DNA of 64,000 nt from assembly GCA_015654595.1 (NCBI GenBank), contig JAATGQ010000155.1:62001-126000 (forward strand), in the 5' to 3' direction. Under the pieces are notes generated by a model. The model worked only from the letters and a program-made list of their open reading frames with translations. It did no database searches and was not told where the DNA came from. This DNA comes from Chitinophagales bacterium. Its GTDB lineage: Bacteria; Bacteroidota; Bacteroidia; Chitinophagales; Chitinophagaceae. Position numbers and translations under genes: made by a program. Shown here piece after piece: positions 35,041 to 44,755 of this stretch (position 1 is its first letter; the number at the start of each line of letters is the position of its first letter).

Positions 35041-38000
35041 CTCGTTCAAGGAAGGAACAAAACCAATGCAGCATGTTGCGGATGAAGCAGTTTTTGACGA
35101 CTGTGAGTTTGGCGGTGCTGTGTTTTTTCTCTTCTTCTCTTTATGCTCAGAATACCATTAAGATCATCGGTCAGGTCAAGGATGATAAGGGTCAGCCCGT
35201 TGCGCACGCGACGGTTACCGTCAAGGGCGGTCTTAAGGCGGTTTCTGCCGACGATGCTGGTAATTTCGAAGTTACGGCTCCGGCGAATGGTGTGTTGATC
35301 ATTTCATCCGTGGGGTTTGAGCGGCGGGAGATGTCCATCGGCGGGAAGACATCCTTGTCGATCGTGCTGACGCCTCAGTCTGTCACGGGAAATGAGGTTA
35401 TCGTGATCGGGTATGGTACGCAGCGGAAAGAGGCGGTGACTGGTTCTGTGGCATCCGTGAAGGGGGATGTGGTGCGGGAGGTTCCGGCGGCCAATATTTC
35501 CCAGGCTTTACAGGGGCGTGTGGCGGGTATCAATATCCAGCAGACCGATTCCAAGCCGGGAGCGACTACGCAGATCCGTATCCGTGGTACGCGTTCGCTG
35601 AATGCGACCAATGACCCGTTGATCGTATTGGATGGAATCCCATTTCCTGGTACGATTGCCGATATCGATCCAAACGATATAAAGAGTGTGGACATCCTGA
35701 AGGATGCCTCTGCAACTGCTATTTATGGTTCACGCGGCGCCAATGGCGTGCTGCTGATCACCACGAATAAAGGGCAGCAGGGTTCGAAGCCGCATATTGC
35801 AGTTAACAGTTATTTCGGGATAAAGAAGGCGATCAAGATCCCGATGATGAACTGGCGGGAGTTTACCACTTTGAAAGAGACGGCGAAGCAATTCCTGCCG
35901 CTTGGTTCCGATGAAGATTCTTCCGGAAAGGTAAATACCGACTGGCAGGATCTGTTGTATCAGACGGGGAAGGTAACGAACGAAGACGTCACCGTTTCCG
36001 GTGGTTCAGAAAAGGGAAGTTATAGTTTTGGCATGTCTTATTACAGGGATGAATCTCCATTGCCTTTACAGAACTACACCCGTTATTCCTTGCACGGGTC
36101 TGTCGATCAGGGGGTGGGGAATTATGTCCGGATCGGTTTTACGACGAATGACAACTATGGTATCAATAATGGGGACACCCTGAATACGTATACTGCGTTG
36201 ACGACTTCTCCTATCACCAATCCGTATAATGCGAATGGTACCTGGAAGAGTGTGGTTACGATGAGTAATGACCAGGAGTGGGTGTATACAAAGCATGCCT
36301 TGAAGAATCTGGGCAGCAACTATGCCGACAGGAATACCGCTTTCAGCAGCTACAATTCCGTTTTTGGCGAGTTAAAGATCCCCGGTGTGCAGGGTTTGAA
36401 ATACCGGGCTAATATCGGTTTGAATTATCGGCAGTCCAACTATGGCTATTATCAGGGTTATGGCGTTTTTGGGACTAACCCGGCCGCGATCTCCACTGCT
36501 GCGATCAGCAACAGTAATACCACCAACTGGGCGATCGAGAATCTGCTGACTTATGACCGGACTTTTGCGGAGAAGCATAAGATCGGAATAACAACCTTGT
36601 ATTCTTCCGAGAAGACGACTACCTGGTATTCGGCGGAAAGCGCGACGGGTATACAGAATTCCGACTTCGAATATTATAACCTGGGCGCGGTAACCGATCC
36701 CAATGGCTCGACTACGATCAACCCTTCGAACCAGGGTTATTGGCAGAGAGGGTTGGAATCCTATATGGGGCGTGTCTTGTATTCTTATGATGACCGGTAC
36801 ATGATCAGCGGTACGCTTCGCAGTGATGCTTCTTCCGTGCTGGCGGCGGGACATAAATGGCACACCTATACGGCGGTATCCGGCGGCTGGAATATTACAA
36901 AAGAATCGTTCATGCAGAATATCAGGGCGATCGACAACCTGAAACTGCGGGTTGGTTATGGAGAGACTTCCAATCAGTCTATTAGTCCTTATCAAACGCT
37001 CGGACAGCTGACTTCGGCGCCGTATAATTTTGGCGGGACCAATTCTGCGGGTTATAGCGTAACCTTATCGCCGAATTCAAGTTTGGGTTGGGAGTTTTCC
37101 AAGACCTGGAACTTTGGGGCTGACTTTGCGTTGCTGAAGAACCGGCTTACCGGTACCATCGAGTACTATGTTCAGAAGACGGACAACGTCTTGCTGTATG
37201 TTTCCCTGCCTGCTACTGCGGGTGTGGGTTCCGTGCTGGAGAATATCGGCAATACCCAGAACAAGGGTGTTGAGCTTTCGCTGAATGGCGCGATCATTCA
37301 AGACCTGAATGGCTGGTCCTGGGATATGGGCGTCAATATCTATGCTAACCGCAACAAGCTGACCCATCTCGCTTCGGGCGAAACGCAGGATCAGACCAAC
37401 TGGTGGTTTGTGGGGCATCCGATCGACGTGATCTATGATTATCAAAAGCAGGGTCTCTGGAACACGACTGACAAGGATTATCCCTATCTGTCGACGCTGG
37501 AACCTGGCGCAAAGGCTGGCGACATCAAGGTCAAGTATACAGGAACCCGCGATGCGAATGGCGCTCCGACGAGAGCTCTTGGCGCTGCCGACAGGGTGAT
37601 CCAGAATATCCAGCCGACCTTCCAGGGCGGTTTCAATACGCGTGTAGCCTATAAGAATATCGATCTGGCGGTGGTGGGTGTCTTCCAGGATGGCGGTACG
37701 CTGATCAGCACCCTATACGGCAGCAACGGCTATCTGAACATGGAGAGCGGTCGTCGTAACAACGTAAAGATCGACTACTGGACGCCGACGAATACCGGAG
37801 CTAAATATCCCAATCCTGCGGGGCTTGTGAACAGCAATAACCCTCAATACGGAACGACGCTGGGTTATTTCAATGCTTCTTATTTAAAGGTTCGTACGAT
37901 GACACTGGGGTATAATTTCAAGCAGCAGGCCTGGATGAAGAGGGCTGGTTTTGAAAGATTGCGCATCTATGTTACGGCGCAGGACCCTTTTGTTTTCTTC

Positions 38001-38159
38001 TCCCCTTATCATAAGCAGTCTGGTATGGATCCCGAGCCAAACTCTTATGGTACGCAGAACCAGGCTGTAAATACGACCTATCCTACCCGTCTGCTGGTTA
38101 TCGGTACGAATACGCCGAATACAAAGAATTATCTTATTGGTCTTAACTTAAATTTTTAA
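35025..38159 (+). CDS. SusC/RagA-family TonB-dependent transporter of the xylan locus
   Basis: This is an outer-membrane importer of up to 1044 residues. The signal core (LTTVSLAVLCFFSSSLYAQ) begins about 20 residues in, so ATG 35073 or 35082 may be the true start; 35025 has the better A-rich upstream context. A carboxypeptidase-like regulatory domain, plug (VTGNEVIVIGYG, LKDASATAIYGSRGANGV) and barrel follow, with no STN domain. It starts the plus-strand arm of the xylan locus and is followed 11 bp later by SusD. It should import xylo-oligosaccharides made by the surface enzymes. Confidence 0.92.
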   Translation: MQNAVSRSRKEQNQCSMLRMKQFLTTVSLAVLCFFSSSLYAQNTIKIIGQVKDDKGQPVAHATVTVKGGLKAVSADDAGNFEVTAPANGVLIISSVGFERREMSIGGKTSLSIVLTPQSVTGNEVIVIGYGTQRKEAVTGSVASVKGDVVREVPAANISQALQGRVAGINIQQTDSKPGATTQIRIRGTRSLNATNDPLIVLDGIPFPGTIADIDPNDIKSVDILKDASATAIYGSRGANGVLLITTNKGQQGSKPHIAVNSYFGIKKAIKIPMMNWREFTTLKETAKQFLPLGSDEDSSGKVNTDWQDLLYQTGKVTNEDVTVSGGSEKGSYSFGMSYYRDESPLPLQNYTRYSLHGSVDQGVGNYVRIGFTTNDNYGINNGDTLNTYTALTTSPITNPYNANGTWKSVVTMSNDQEWVYTKHALKNLGSNYADRNTAFSSYNSVFGELKIPGVQGLKYRANIGLNYRQSNYGYYQGYGVFGTNPAAISTAAISNSNTTNWAIENLLTYDRTFAEKHKIGITTLYSSEKTTTWYSAESATGIQNSDFEYYNLGAVTDPNGSTTINPSNQGYWQRGLESYMGRVLYSYDDRYMISGTLRSDASSVLAAGHKWHTYTAVSGGWNITKESFMQNIRAIDNLKLRVGYGETSNQSISPYQTLGQLTSAPYNFGGTNSAGYSVTLSPNSSLGWEFSKTWNFGADFALLKNRLTGTIEYYVQKTDNVLLYVSLPATAGVGSVLENIGNTQNKGVELSLNGAIIQDLNGWSWDMGVNIYANRNKLTHLASGETQDQTNWWFVGHPIDVIYDYQKQGLWNTTDKDYPYLSTLEPGAKAGDIKVKYTGTRDANGAPTRALGAADRVIQNIQPTFQGGFNTRVAYKNIDLAVVGVFQDGGTLISTLYGSNGYLNMESGRRNNVKIDYWTPTNTGAKYPNPAGLVNSNNPQYGTTLGYFNASYLKVRTMTLGYNFKQQAWMKRAGFERLRIYVTAQDPFVFFSPYHKQSGMDPEPNSYGTQNQAVNTTYPTRLLVIGTNTPNTKNYLIGLNLNF

Positions 38160-38170
38160 AAACCATAACA

Positions 38171-40156
38171 ATGCAACGGATATATCTTAAATCTTTTATA
38201 GGATCGACATTGCTTATGCTGTTTTTAGGCGGCTGTAAGAAGGTCCTCGATGAAACGCCGCGCAGTACGTTTACTCCGCAGTATTTTGAAACCCTTGATG
38301 GGGTACAAAGCGGCATAACGTCTCTGTATTCCGGCATGCGCAACATATACGGTAATGGCTATTATCTCAATTCCTGTCAGACGGGTACAGATGAAACCAC
38401 TTATGGTCAGAATGGGGATGTGAATTTCAAGAGCATGGATCTTTCCGGCGCTGCGACATTTGACGCTACGAGCAGCAACAGCAGCGTTTTATGGAATGCC
38501 ATGTTTCCGAATATCAATACAGCCAGCGGGGTAATTCAGTATGGCGTTACAGCGGGTGCTTCCGCTTCGCTGATTGCTGAAGCGCATTTCTTCCGGGCCT
38601 TTGATTACTTTATGCTGGTTCAGACCTTTGGCGGTGTGCCTTTGGATCTGGGCAGCGGCGTGCTGAAGTTCAATACCTCTTCGGTGGCGACTTCTACGCG
38701 CAATACCGTTCCTGAAGTTTATACAAAGGCTATCTTCCCGGACCTGGATACGGCGATCAGCAATCTTCCGACGACGGGGCGGTTGACGGGGGCGGTCACG
38801 CAGACGTTGGCGAGGACGATCCTGGCAAAGGCTTATCTGACATACGGATGGTGGTTGGAAAACCCCAATGGCATCCCGACCTATCCTGCGGCCGACAGGA
38901 CCGATCCCAATGGTCATAATGCCCAGTGGTATTACCAAGCGGCTTATGATCTGGCGACAACGGCTATCGAAAACCCAGGGCCTTTCGGGCTGCAGGCCAC
39001 GTTTTATGATGTGAACCTGGCGACCAATGACCGGAATAACGAGATACTCTTTTATGCCGATCACTCGAGCAGCTTATTGTACGGCGGTATTACCAGTACT
39101 TCTTATTCTACCGGCAGCTCACCGGATAACTTTGCCGGGTGGATGGAACAGATCAACTATCCGACGATCACCAATGCTACCTCTCCGGACTGGTCAAAGG
39201 TGGTCAGCTCTGTACAGCGTGCTTCGACGCAGGATCTGGGACGTCCCTGGTATGAGATGGCGCCGCCAACTGCTGTGTTGACAACGACCTTTGCCGACAA
39301 GAGCAATGATTCCCGTTATGATGGCACTTTTGATGCGGTCTATCGTTGTAATATGAACGAGGCGGGGTTAAACGCTACTTATTCCAGTCTGTATGGCGCG
39401 AATGGAATGCCTATCGGCGAGGGAGATCCCGTATTGACCTTCCTGGATTCAGATGTTACGAGCGGGGATACCGTCAATTACACGAACAGCACCTATAAGA
39501 GCAGTGTTGGGGCAGGTTATCTGCCTGGAAGAGCCGATTTTGTGGTGGAGCCGCATATGATCAGCCGCATCCTCTATCCGGGTAACTGGAAGCTCGGGCC
39601 TTATCGTACGGATAACGGGACAGGGTTGGGCAATCCTAATGCCGGCAGTTATCGTCCGTGGAATATCGTGAAGTTCTCCGAGTTGTTCTTTATTGCTGCG
39701 GAAGCTGCGGTAAAGGGGGCCACTACGACAACTGTCACGGGAGCTTATGCCAATGACGGTACGGCAAGGGGATTGATCAATGTGCTCAGGGCGCGTGCCG
39801 GTAAATGGCGTTTCAGCCGTAAGGATAACACGACCTATATTGCAGATAACAGTGCTGCGATGACGGCGGCGACACCGGCTACGGTCGATATCAATTATAT
39901 CCTTGCGGAGCGCAGCCGGGAGTATTTTGGCGAAGGTTATCGCTGGTATGATCTCGTTCGTACGCAGAACTGGATGCAGTATGCCGGAAGCTATACCATC
40001 GGGGAAGGTAAAGCATTTGGAGACAGGGTGGTGTCGAATGTGACGCGCACGATAACAACGGCGAATTATCTTCGTCCGATCCCGCAGACGCAGTTGGATG
40101 CGATGCAGACCGATGCGGCGACGAAGGCAGCTTATCAAAATCCCGGTTACAACTGA
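38171..40156 (+). CDS. SusD/RagB-family nutrient-binding lipoprotein of the xylan locus
   Basis: This is a 661-residue surface lipoprotein with lipobox FLGGC followed by KKVLDETP. Family blocks are EAHFFRAFDYFMLVQTFGGVPL in the helical core, KFSELFFIAAEAAVKG, and ILAERSREYFGEGYRWYDLVRT near the C-terminus. It is longer than average because of a loop-rich middle section (about 250-480). It is the partner of the preceding SusC and lies 5 bp before the GH2 gene. Confidence 0.93.
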   Translation: MQRIYLKSFIGSTLLMLFLGGCKKVLDETPRSTFTPQYFETLDGVQSGITSLYSGMRNIYGNGYYLNSCQTGTDETTYGQNGDVNFKSMDLSGAATFDATSSNSSVLWNAMFPNINTASGVIQYGVTAGASASLIAEAHFFRAFDYFMLVQTFGGVPLDLGSGVLKFNTSSVATSTRNTVPEVYTKAIFPDLDTAISNLPTTGRLTGAVTQTLARTILAKAYLTYGWWLENPNGIPTYPAADRTDPNGHNAQWYYQAAYDLATTAIENPGPFGLQATFYDVNLATNDRNNEILFYADHSSSLLYGGITSTSYSTGSSPDNFAGWMEQINYPTITNATSPDWSKVVSSVQRASTQDLGRPWYEMAPPTAVLTTTFADKSNDSRYDGTFDAVYRCNMNEAGLNATYSSLYGANGMPIGEGDPVLTFLDSDVTSGDTVNYTNSTYKSSVGAGYLPGRADFVVEPHMISRILYPGNWKLGPYRTDNGTGLGNPNAGSYRPWNIVKFSELFFIAAEAAVKGATTTTVTGAYANDGTARGLINVLRARAGKWRFSRKDNTTYIADNSAAMTAATPATVDINYILAERSREYFGEGYRWYDLVRTQNWMQYAGSYTIGEGKAFGDRVVSNVTRTITTANYLRPIPQTQLDAMQTDAATKAAYQNPGYN

Positions 40157-40161
40157 TAAGG

Positions 40162-43068
40162 ATGAGATATTTTGGGTTCATCATAGGACTGATCAGTATG
40201 AGCGGGCTTGCAGCGCAGCAGCCCGGGGACGCGAGTGCAGGGCGGGCCGATGGCATGCATGGTTCGAGCGTTGCGGCTGGATGGGACGCTTCGCATGGTT
40301 CGAGCGTTGCGTCCGGATGGGATGGTTCGCGTGGTACAAGTGCTTTGGCTGTCGCGGCTGGTTGGGATGGTTCTCGTGGTTCGCGTGGTACGAGTGCTTT
40401 GGCTGTCGCGGTTGGTTGGGATGGTTCGCGTGGTACGAGCGTTGCGCGGCCGGTAAGAGAGCGGATCAATATCGACGAAGGCTGGCGGTTTATGCGTTAT
40501 GCCGGAGCTGCGGACAGTCTTATCTACGATCTGCGTCCGGTGGTTGCCGATAGGAATGACAGCAAGGCTGCCGATACCAGGGCGTCGGAGACGGCGGTTG
40601 GCGGCGGATCGGACAAGGCATTAAAAGCGTGGATATTGCCCTCTGCGAACGACTTTATAAAAGACCTTTCAAAACATCATCAAAGGCCGCCGGGTTCTCC
40701 CGGCGGCAATTTTCCTTTTACGGGGGCCGCTTTTGACGACGGGGCCTGGGAGTCCGTTGATCTGCCGCATGACTGGGCGATAAAGGGGCCTTTCTACACC
40801 GAAGAAAATGCGGTTGTGGGCGGCGGTATGGGACGGCTGCCGGTGCAGGGTGTGGCTTGGTATCGCCGTCGACTGGATATCGATGTGACCGATCGTGGTA
40901 AGTCGATCTACCTGGATGTGGAGGGCGCGATGAGTTATGCGATGGTCTGGCTGAACGGGCAGCTGGTTGGAGGATGGCCTTATGGGTATAATTCTTTCAG
41001 ACTGGATCTGACGCCTTACGTTCACTTTGGCGGCGTGAATCAGTTGGCGATACGGGTAGACAATCCGACGAATTCTTCCCGGTGGTATCCCGGGGCCGGA
41101 CTTTATCGGAGTGTATGGCTGGAAAAGCTGGCAGCGGTTCATGTGGCGCAGTGGGGCACAAGGGTTGTGACTTCTCATGTGTCTGCGGAGTCTGCTGATG
41201 TAGGGGTGGAGGTGTCTGTTGAAAATAAGGGCCTGGCGGCTGTGGAGGTGAAAGTGGAGACCGAGATCCTGTTCGACGGCAAGCGGGTTGGTCTGCTGGC
41301 GCCTGTTACCACGGCGATCGAGGCCGGGAGTACGGCCGCGGCTACCCGATGGATACGATTGGACAAGCCGATGTTGTGGGGACCGCCGCCCGGGCAGAAG
41401 CCGAATGAATACACTGCTGTCACCAGGGTGTATGTGAAGGGGCGGCTGGCTGATGAATATCCAACGGCTTTTGGCATCCGCTCCGTTGTGTTTGATCCCC
41501 TGAAGGGGGTATTGGTGAACGGGGTTCCGGTCCGGATACAGGGTGTGAATCAGCATCATGACCTGGGCGCTCTTGGGGCGGCCTGGAATGAGCGGGCGGC
41601 TCAGCGTCAGCTGGAGTTGTTGCGGGAGATGGGTTGTAATGCGATCCGGCTGGCGCATAATCCGCCGGCGCCCGAGTTGTTGGAACTGACCGATCGGATG
41701 GGTTTTCTTGTGATCGATGAGATCTTTGACTGTTGGGCGAAGGGGAAGAATCCGCTCGACTTTCATTTGATCTTTGCCGACTGGCATGAAGCCGATCTTC
41801 GTTCCTTTGTACGGAGGGACAGGAATCATCCATCGGTGATCGAATGGAGTTTTGGAAATGAGGTAGGAGAACAATATACCGATACGGCGGGCGCGGCCAT
41901 TGCCAGGGAGTTGCACGATATCGTGCGGGAAGAAGACAGTACGCGGCCTGCTACGGCGTCGATGAACTATGCCAAGCCGGATATGCCTTTCCCTGTGGTG
42001 ATGGATGTATTGAGTTTGAACTACCAGGGGGAAGGGATCAGGGATGCGCCGGCTTATGCGCAGCTGAAGGGTATCCGGACGACTCCTTTGTATCCTGCGT
42101 TCAGGGCCAGGTTTCCGTCTAAAATGATACAAAGCAGCGAGACGGCGTCAGCGCTTAGTACGCGGGGAACCTATATCTTCCCGGTGACGGGTGGGATCAG
42201 TGCGCCGGTGAGCGACTCGACGGGCGGTGATCCTGTCGATCGTTGGGTAAGCGCGTATGATCTGTATACGGCGGCTTTTGGGGCTTCCCCCGATAAAGTC
42301 TTTGCGGCGCAGGATCACAATCCGTATGTCGCGGGTGAGTTTGTCTGGTCGGGTTTTGATTATATCGGGGAGCCTACGCCTTACTATATGGCGCGTAGCT
42401 CTTATTCCGGTATCATTGACCTGGCGGGTTTTCCAAAGGATAGGTTCTATCTCTATCAGTCGCGATGGAGGCCGGAACTGCCTATGGCGCATATCCTGCC
42501 GCATTGGACCTGGCCTGACAGGATAGGTAGGATAACGCCCGTCCATGTCTATACTTCCGGGGATTCCGCTGAATTATTCTTGAATGGGCGGTCGCTTGGA
42601 GTCCGGCACAAGGCTGCTGTTGAATATCGGTTGAGATGGGATAGCGTCGTGTATGAGCCGGGCTTACTGAAGGTAGTAACCTATCGGGCTGGCAAAGTCT
42701 GGGCGATGGATAGTGTGCTGACGGCGGGTTCCGCGGCTCGCCTGGAGGCGGCGGCGGATAGATCGGCCATCGCGGCAGATGGAAGCGACCTGAGTTTTAT
42801 AACTGTCCGGGTGGCCGACGGCCATGGCGTTGCGGTCCCCGGGGATAGCCGTCTTGTCCGGTTTTCGTTAAGCGGCCCCGGTGAGATCGTCGCGACGGAC
42901 AACGGGAATCCGGCGGATATGGCCGCTTTTGGGGATACACAGCGTCGGTTGTTCAGCGGGATGGCGCTTGTTATTGTACGAGGCAGGAAGGGGCAGGCGG
43001 GCGAGATCAGGGTGCGGGCGGAAGCCGATGGCGTGTCGCCGGCGGTAGTAGTAGTGCGTAGTCGATGA
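40162..43068 (+). CDS. Glycoside hydrolase family 2 enzyme with repeat-rich N-terminus
   Basis: This exported GH2 enzyme has 968 residues. After the signal peptide (about 1-18) comes a low-complexity repeat segment (34-95). The sugar-binding domain (about 100-330) is interrupted by a 70-residue insert. The immunoglobulin-like domain and TIM barrel carry acid/base Glu567 (SFGNE) and nucleophile Glu660 (SSE). The C-terminal domains are DUF4982-like and Big-like. GH2 covers beta-galactosidase, beta-glucuronidase and beta-mannosidase; the fold order here is most like beta-galactosidases of Bacteroidota. In the xylan locus it may remove galactose side groups from complex xylan. It is 5 bp from SusD. 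Confidence 0.9.
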   Translation: MRYFGFIIGLISMSGLAAQQPGDASAGRADGMHGSSVAAGWDASHGSSVASGWDGSRGTSALAVAAGWDGSRGSRGTSALAVAVGWDGSRGTSVARPVRERINIDEGWRFMRYAGAADSLIYDLRPVVADRNDSKAADTRASETAVGGGSDKALKAWILPSANDFIKDLSKHHQRPPGSPGGNFPFTGAAFDDGAWESVDLPHDWAIKGPFYTEENAVVGGGMGRLPVQGVAWYRRRLDIDVTDRGKSIYLDVEGAMSYAMVWLNGQLVGGWPYGYNSFRLDLTPYVHFGGVNQLAIRVDNPTNSSRWYPGAGLYRSVWLEKLAAVHVAQWGTRVVTSHVSAESADVGVEVSVENKGLAAVEVKVETEILFDGKRVGLLAPVTTAIEAGSTAAATRWIRLDKPMLWGPPPGQKPNEYTAVTRVYVKGRLADEYPTAFGIRSVVFDPLKGVLVNGVPVRIQGVNQHHDLGALGAAWNERAAQRQLELLREMGCNAIRLAHNPPAPELLELTDRMGFLVIDEIFDCWAKGKNPLDFHLIFADWHEADLRSFVRRDRNHPSVIEWSFGNEVGEQYTDTAGAAIARELHDIVREEDSTRPATASMNYAKPDMPFPVVMDVLSLNYQGEGIRDAPAYAQLKGIRTTPLYPAFRARFPSKMIQSSETASALSTRGTYIFPVTGGISAPVSDSTGGDPVDRWVSAYDLYTAAFGASPDKVFAAQDHNPYVAGEFVWSGFDYIGEPTPYYMARSSYSGIIDLAGFPKDRFYLYQSRWRPELPMAHILPHWTWPDRIGRITPVHVYTSGDSAELFLNGRSLGVRHKAAVEYRLRWDSVVYEPGLLKVVTYRAGKVWAMDSVLTAGSAARLEAAADRSAIAADGSDLSFITVRVADGHGVAVPGDSRLVRFSLSGPGEIVATDNGNPADMAAFGDTQRRLFSGMALVIVRGRKGQAGEIRVRAEADGVSPAVVVVRSR
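40261..40446 (+). repeat. In-frame tandem repeat in the GH2 N-terminus
   Basis: About five imperfect units encode variations of GWDGSRGTSxxxxA (residues 34-95 of GH2). Unit lengths are multiples of three (about 36, 45 and 54 bp), and neighbouring copies are nearly identical at DNA level (for example two GTSALAVA blocks). The run sits between the signal peptide and the first folded domain and is rich in Gly, Ser, Ala and Trp. It looks like recent slippage or recombination that kept the reading frame. Confidence 0.8.
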
Positions 43069-43106
43069 TCGCTGGAACACCACCGGACACCGGCTGACCA
43101 AAGTGC

Positions 43107-43138
43107 TTGCGCAGTAGGGGATCGGTTTCTTATATTTG
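43107..43138 (+). promoter_or_regulatory. Bacteroidota sigma-70 promoter of the LacI-family regulator
   Basis: A -33 TTG (43107-43109) and a perfect -7 box TATATTTG (43131-43138) are 21 nt apart, fitting TTTG-N19-21-TAnnTTTG. Transcription would start near 43145, a few bases before the regulator ATG at 43157. The regulator can thus be made apart from the SusC/SusD/GH2 operon. Confidence 0.6.
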
Positions 43139-43156
43139 TGAGATGCTAACTAAAAG

Positions 43157-44185
43157 ATGGATATGAACGGAGAGAAAGAAGTCACCATATACGATCTTGC
43201 GAAGATCCTGAACATTTCCATCGCAACGGTAAGTCGTGCGCTGAAGGATGATCCTGTTGTTAGCAAGAAGACGCGCAAGAAGATCTTCGAATTGGCGGAG
43301 CAGATGGGGTATCGTGCGAATAATTTTGCGCGGAACCTGCGCAATCAGCGTACGGATACCATTGGGGTGATCGTGCCCAGGCTAAACAGTTACTTTGTGG
43401 CTACGGTGATTGCGGGTATAGAAAGCGTGGTGAACCAGGCGGGTTATAACCTGATCATCAGTCAGTCTTCCGAGTCCGTCGAAAAGGAGATGCAGAATGT
43501 CCGGTCGATGTTCAACAACCGGGTGGATGGACTGCTGGTCTCTCTGGCTTATGATACGACCGATATTTCTCATTTTGATATCTTCTACAACAAGAATATC
43601 CCGCTTATCTTTTTTGACCGGATATCCGAGCATAAGAACAGCACGAACATATTGATCGATAACCGGAAGGCGGCGTACCAGGTGACGAGTCACTTGTTGA
43701 GCCGCGGGTGTAAACGCGTGGTGCATGTAACGGCGGATTCGGGGAGCAATGTTTACAAGGATCGTTTGGCGGGGTATAAGGACGCGTTGGTGGAAGCGGG
43801 GCTTTTGTTTCGTGAAGAGTATGTGATCTACAGCGATCTGAGCCTGGAGGCGGGGGAAGAGACGGCGAAGAAGATATTGAGGATGAAGCCGCGTCCGGAT
43901 GCCGTGTTTGTCGCGAATGATAACTGCGCGGTGGGCTGTATGTTAGGGATGAAGCAGGCGGGGATACGGATACCGGAGGATGTCGCTTTTGCGGGGTTCA
44001 ATAATGATCCCGTCTCGAAGGTGATAGAGCCGAATCTGACGACGATCAATTATCCGGCGTATGAGATGGGGGAGGCGGCGGCGAGGCATCTGATCAGTCA
44101 TTTGAATGGAACGGAGTCGATACAGTCGATGAAGACGATATTGTTACGATCCGAGTTGATCGTGAGGGCTTCGTCGGAGCGGTAG
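43157..44185 (+). CDS. LacI-family transcriptional regulator
   Basis: This is a sugar-responsive DNA-binding protein of 342 residues. The N-terminal helix-turn-helix (TIYDLAKILNISIATVSRAL) and hinge (NNFARNLRNQRTDTIGVI) are followed by a periplasmic-binding-protein-like effector domain (FDRISEHK, VFVANDNCAVG, FAGFNNDPVS). It has its own promoter-like sequence upstream and lies 88 bp after GH2. Candidate palindromes are near the SusC start. The likely ligand is a xylan-derived sugar, by context only. ATG 43163 is an alternative start. Confidence 0.93.
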   Translation: MDMNGEKEVTIYDLAKILNISIATVSRALKDDPVVSKKTRKKIFELAEQMGYRANNFARNLRNQRTDTIGVIVPRLNSYFVATVIAGIESVVNQAGYNLIISQSSESVEKEMQNVRSMFNNRVDGLLVSLAYDTTDISHFDIFYNKNIPLIFFDRISEHKNSTNILIDNRKAAYQVTSHLLSRGCKRVVHVTADSGSNVYKDRLAGYKDALVEAGLLFREEYVIYSDLSLEAGEETAKKILRMKPRPDAVFVANDNCAVGCMLGMKQAGIRIPEDVAFAGFNNDPVSKVIEPNLTTINYPAYEMGEAAARHLISHLNGTESIQSMKTILLRSELIVRASSER

Positions 44186-44273
44186 AACGGGGGCGGGCGG
44201 TTGTCGGTGCAGGGTGGTGCGGCGCGGGCAGTTGGCCGGAGGGTGGCAGCCTAAAAATGCATATTTTAGCGGC

Positions 44274-44576
44274 ATGGTTGTTAAAATACCGGCGATAGGC
44301 GCCTGGTTTCGGTTGGAGTGGGGGCTTGGGATGGTCACGTGGCTTCCGACCATGGCGGGATGGATAGGGACGGCTAGTTATCTGGCCGCTTATCTGTTGC
44401 TGAGCATCGGGAAGCTAAAGGCGGACAGGCCGTTGTATCATATCCTGAATGTGGCAGGCGCGGCGGGGCTGGTTTACAATGCGATCGCGCTCAAGGATCT
44501 CCCTAACGTCATCGTCAATATCGCATGGGCGATCATCGCTTTTTTTGCGCTGGGCGCCATAGGGAGGAAAAAATAG
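44274..44576 (+). CDS. Small membrane protein, CBU_0592-like
   Basis: This protein has about 101 residues from ATG 44274, or 82 from ATG 44331, which is closer to the usual size of this family. It has three hydrophobic helices with the blocks AGWIGTASYLAAYLL, LYHILNVAGAAGLVYNA and VIVNIAWAIIAFFALG. The function of the family is unknown. It converges with the TetR gene; the repeat array at 44583 begins 6 bp after its stop. The 88 bp upstream contain no convincing promoter. Confidence 0.6.
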   Translation: MVVKIPAIGAWFRLEWGLGMVTWLPTMAGWIGTASYLAAYLLLSIGKLKADRPLYHILNVAGAAGLVYNAIALKDLPNVIVNIAWAIIAFFALGAIGRKK

Positions 44577-44582
44577 CCAGGC

Positions 44583-44752
44583 GCTGTTCGAGGTGGAAAA
44601 CGCTGCTGTTCCGGGTGCAAGGGCTGTTGTTCCGAGGGTAGAGGTTGTTGTTCCGGGAAGCAAAGGTTGCTGGTCCGGAGGGTAAAAGTTGCTGTTCCGG
44701 GAAGCAAGGTTGCTGGTCCGGGAAGCAAAGGTTGCTGTTCCGGAGGGCAAAA
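44583..44752. repeat. Eight-unit 21-22-bp tandem repeat between convergent genes
   Basis: Eight contiguous units of 19-22 bp follow the pattern GTTGCTGTTCCGGGAAGCAAAG with T/G and GAAG/AGGG variants. Units begin near 44583, 44602, 44623, 44644, 44666, 44688, 44709 and 44731. Units 4 to 8 are the most alike. There are no spacers, so it is not a CRISPR array. It fills nearly the whole gap between the small membrane protein and the TetR stop, so both transcripts may end in it. The 21-22-bp period equals two helical turns. Confidence 0.85.
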
Positions 44753-44755
44753 CCA

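Noticed and set aside
40669-42132. Minus-strand open frame (487 codons) opposite GH2
   Set aside because: Arg/His/Pro-rich antisense product inside a clear GH2 gene; no domain.
44583-44752. Repeat array considered as a CRISPR
   Set aside because: Units are contiguous with no spacers, diverge among themselves, and no cas gene is nearby.
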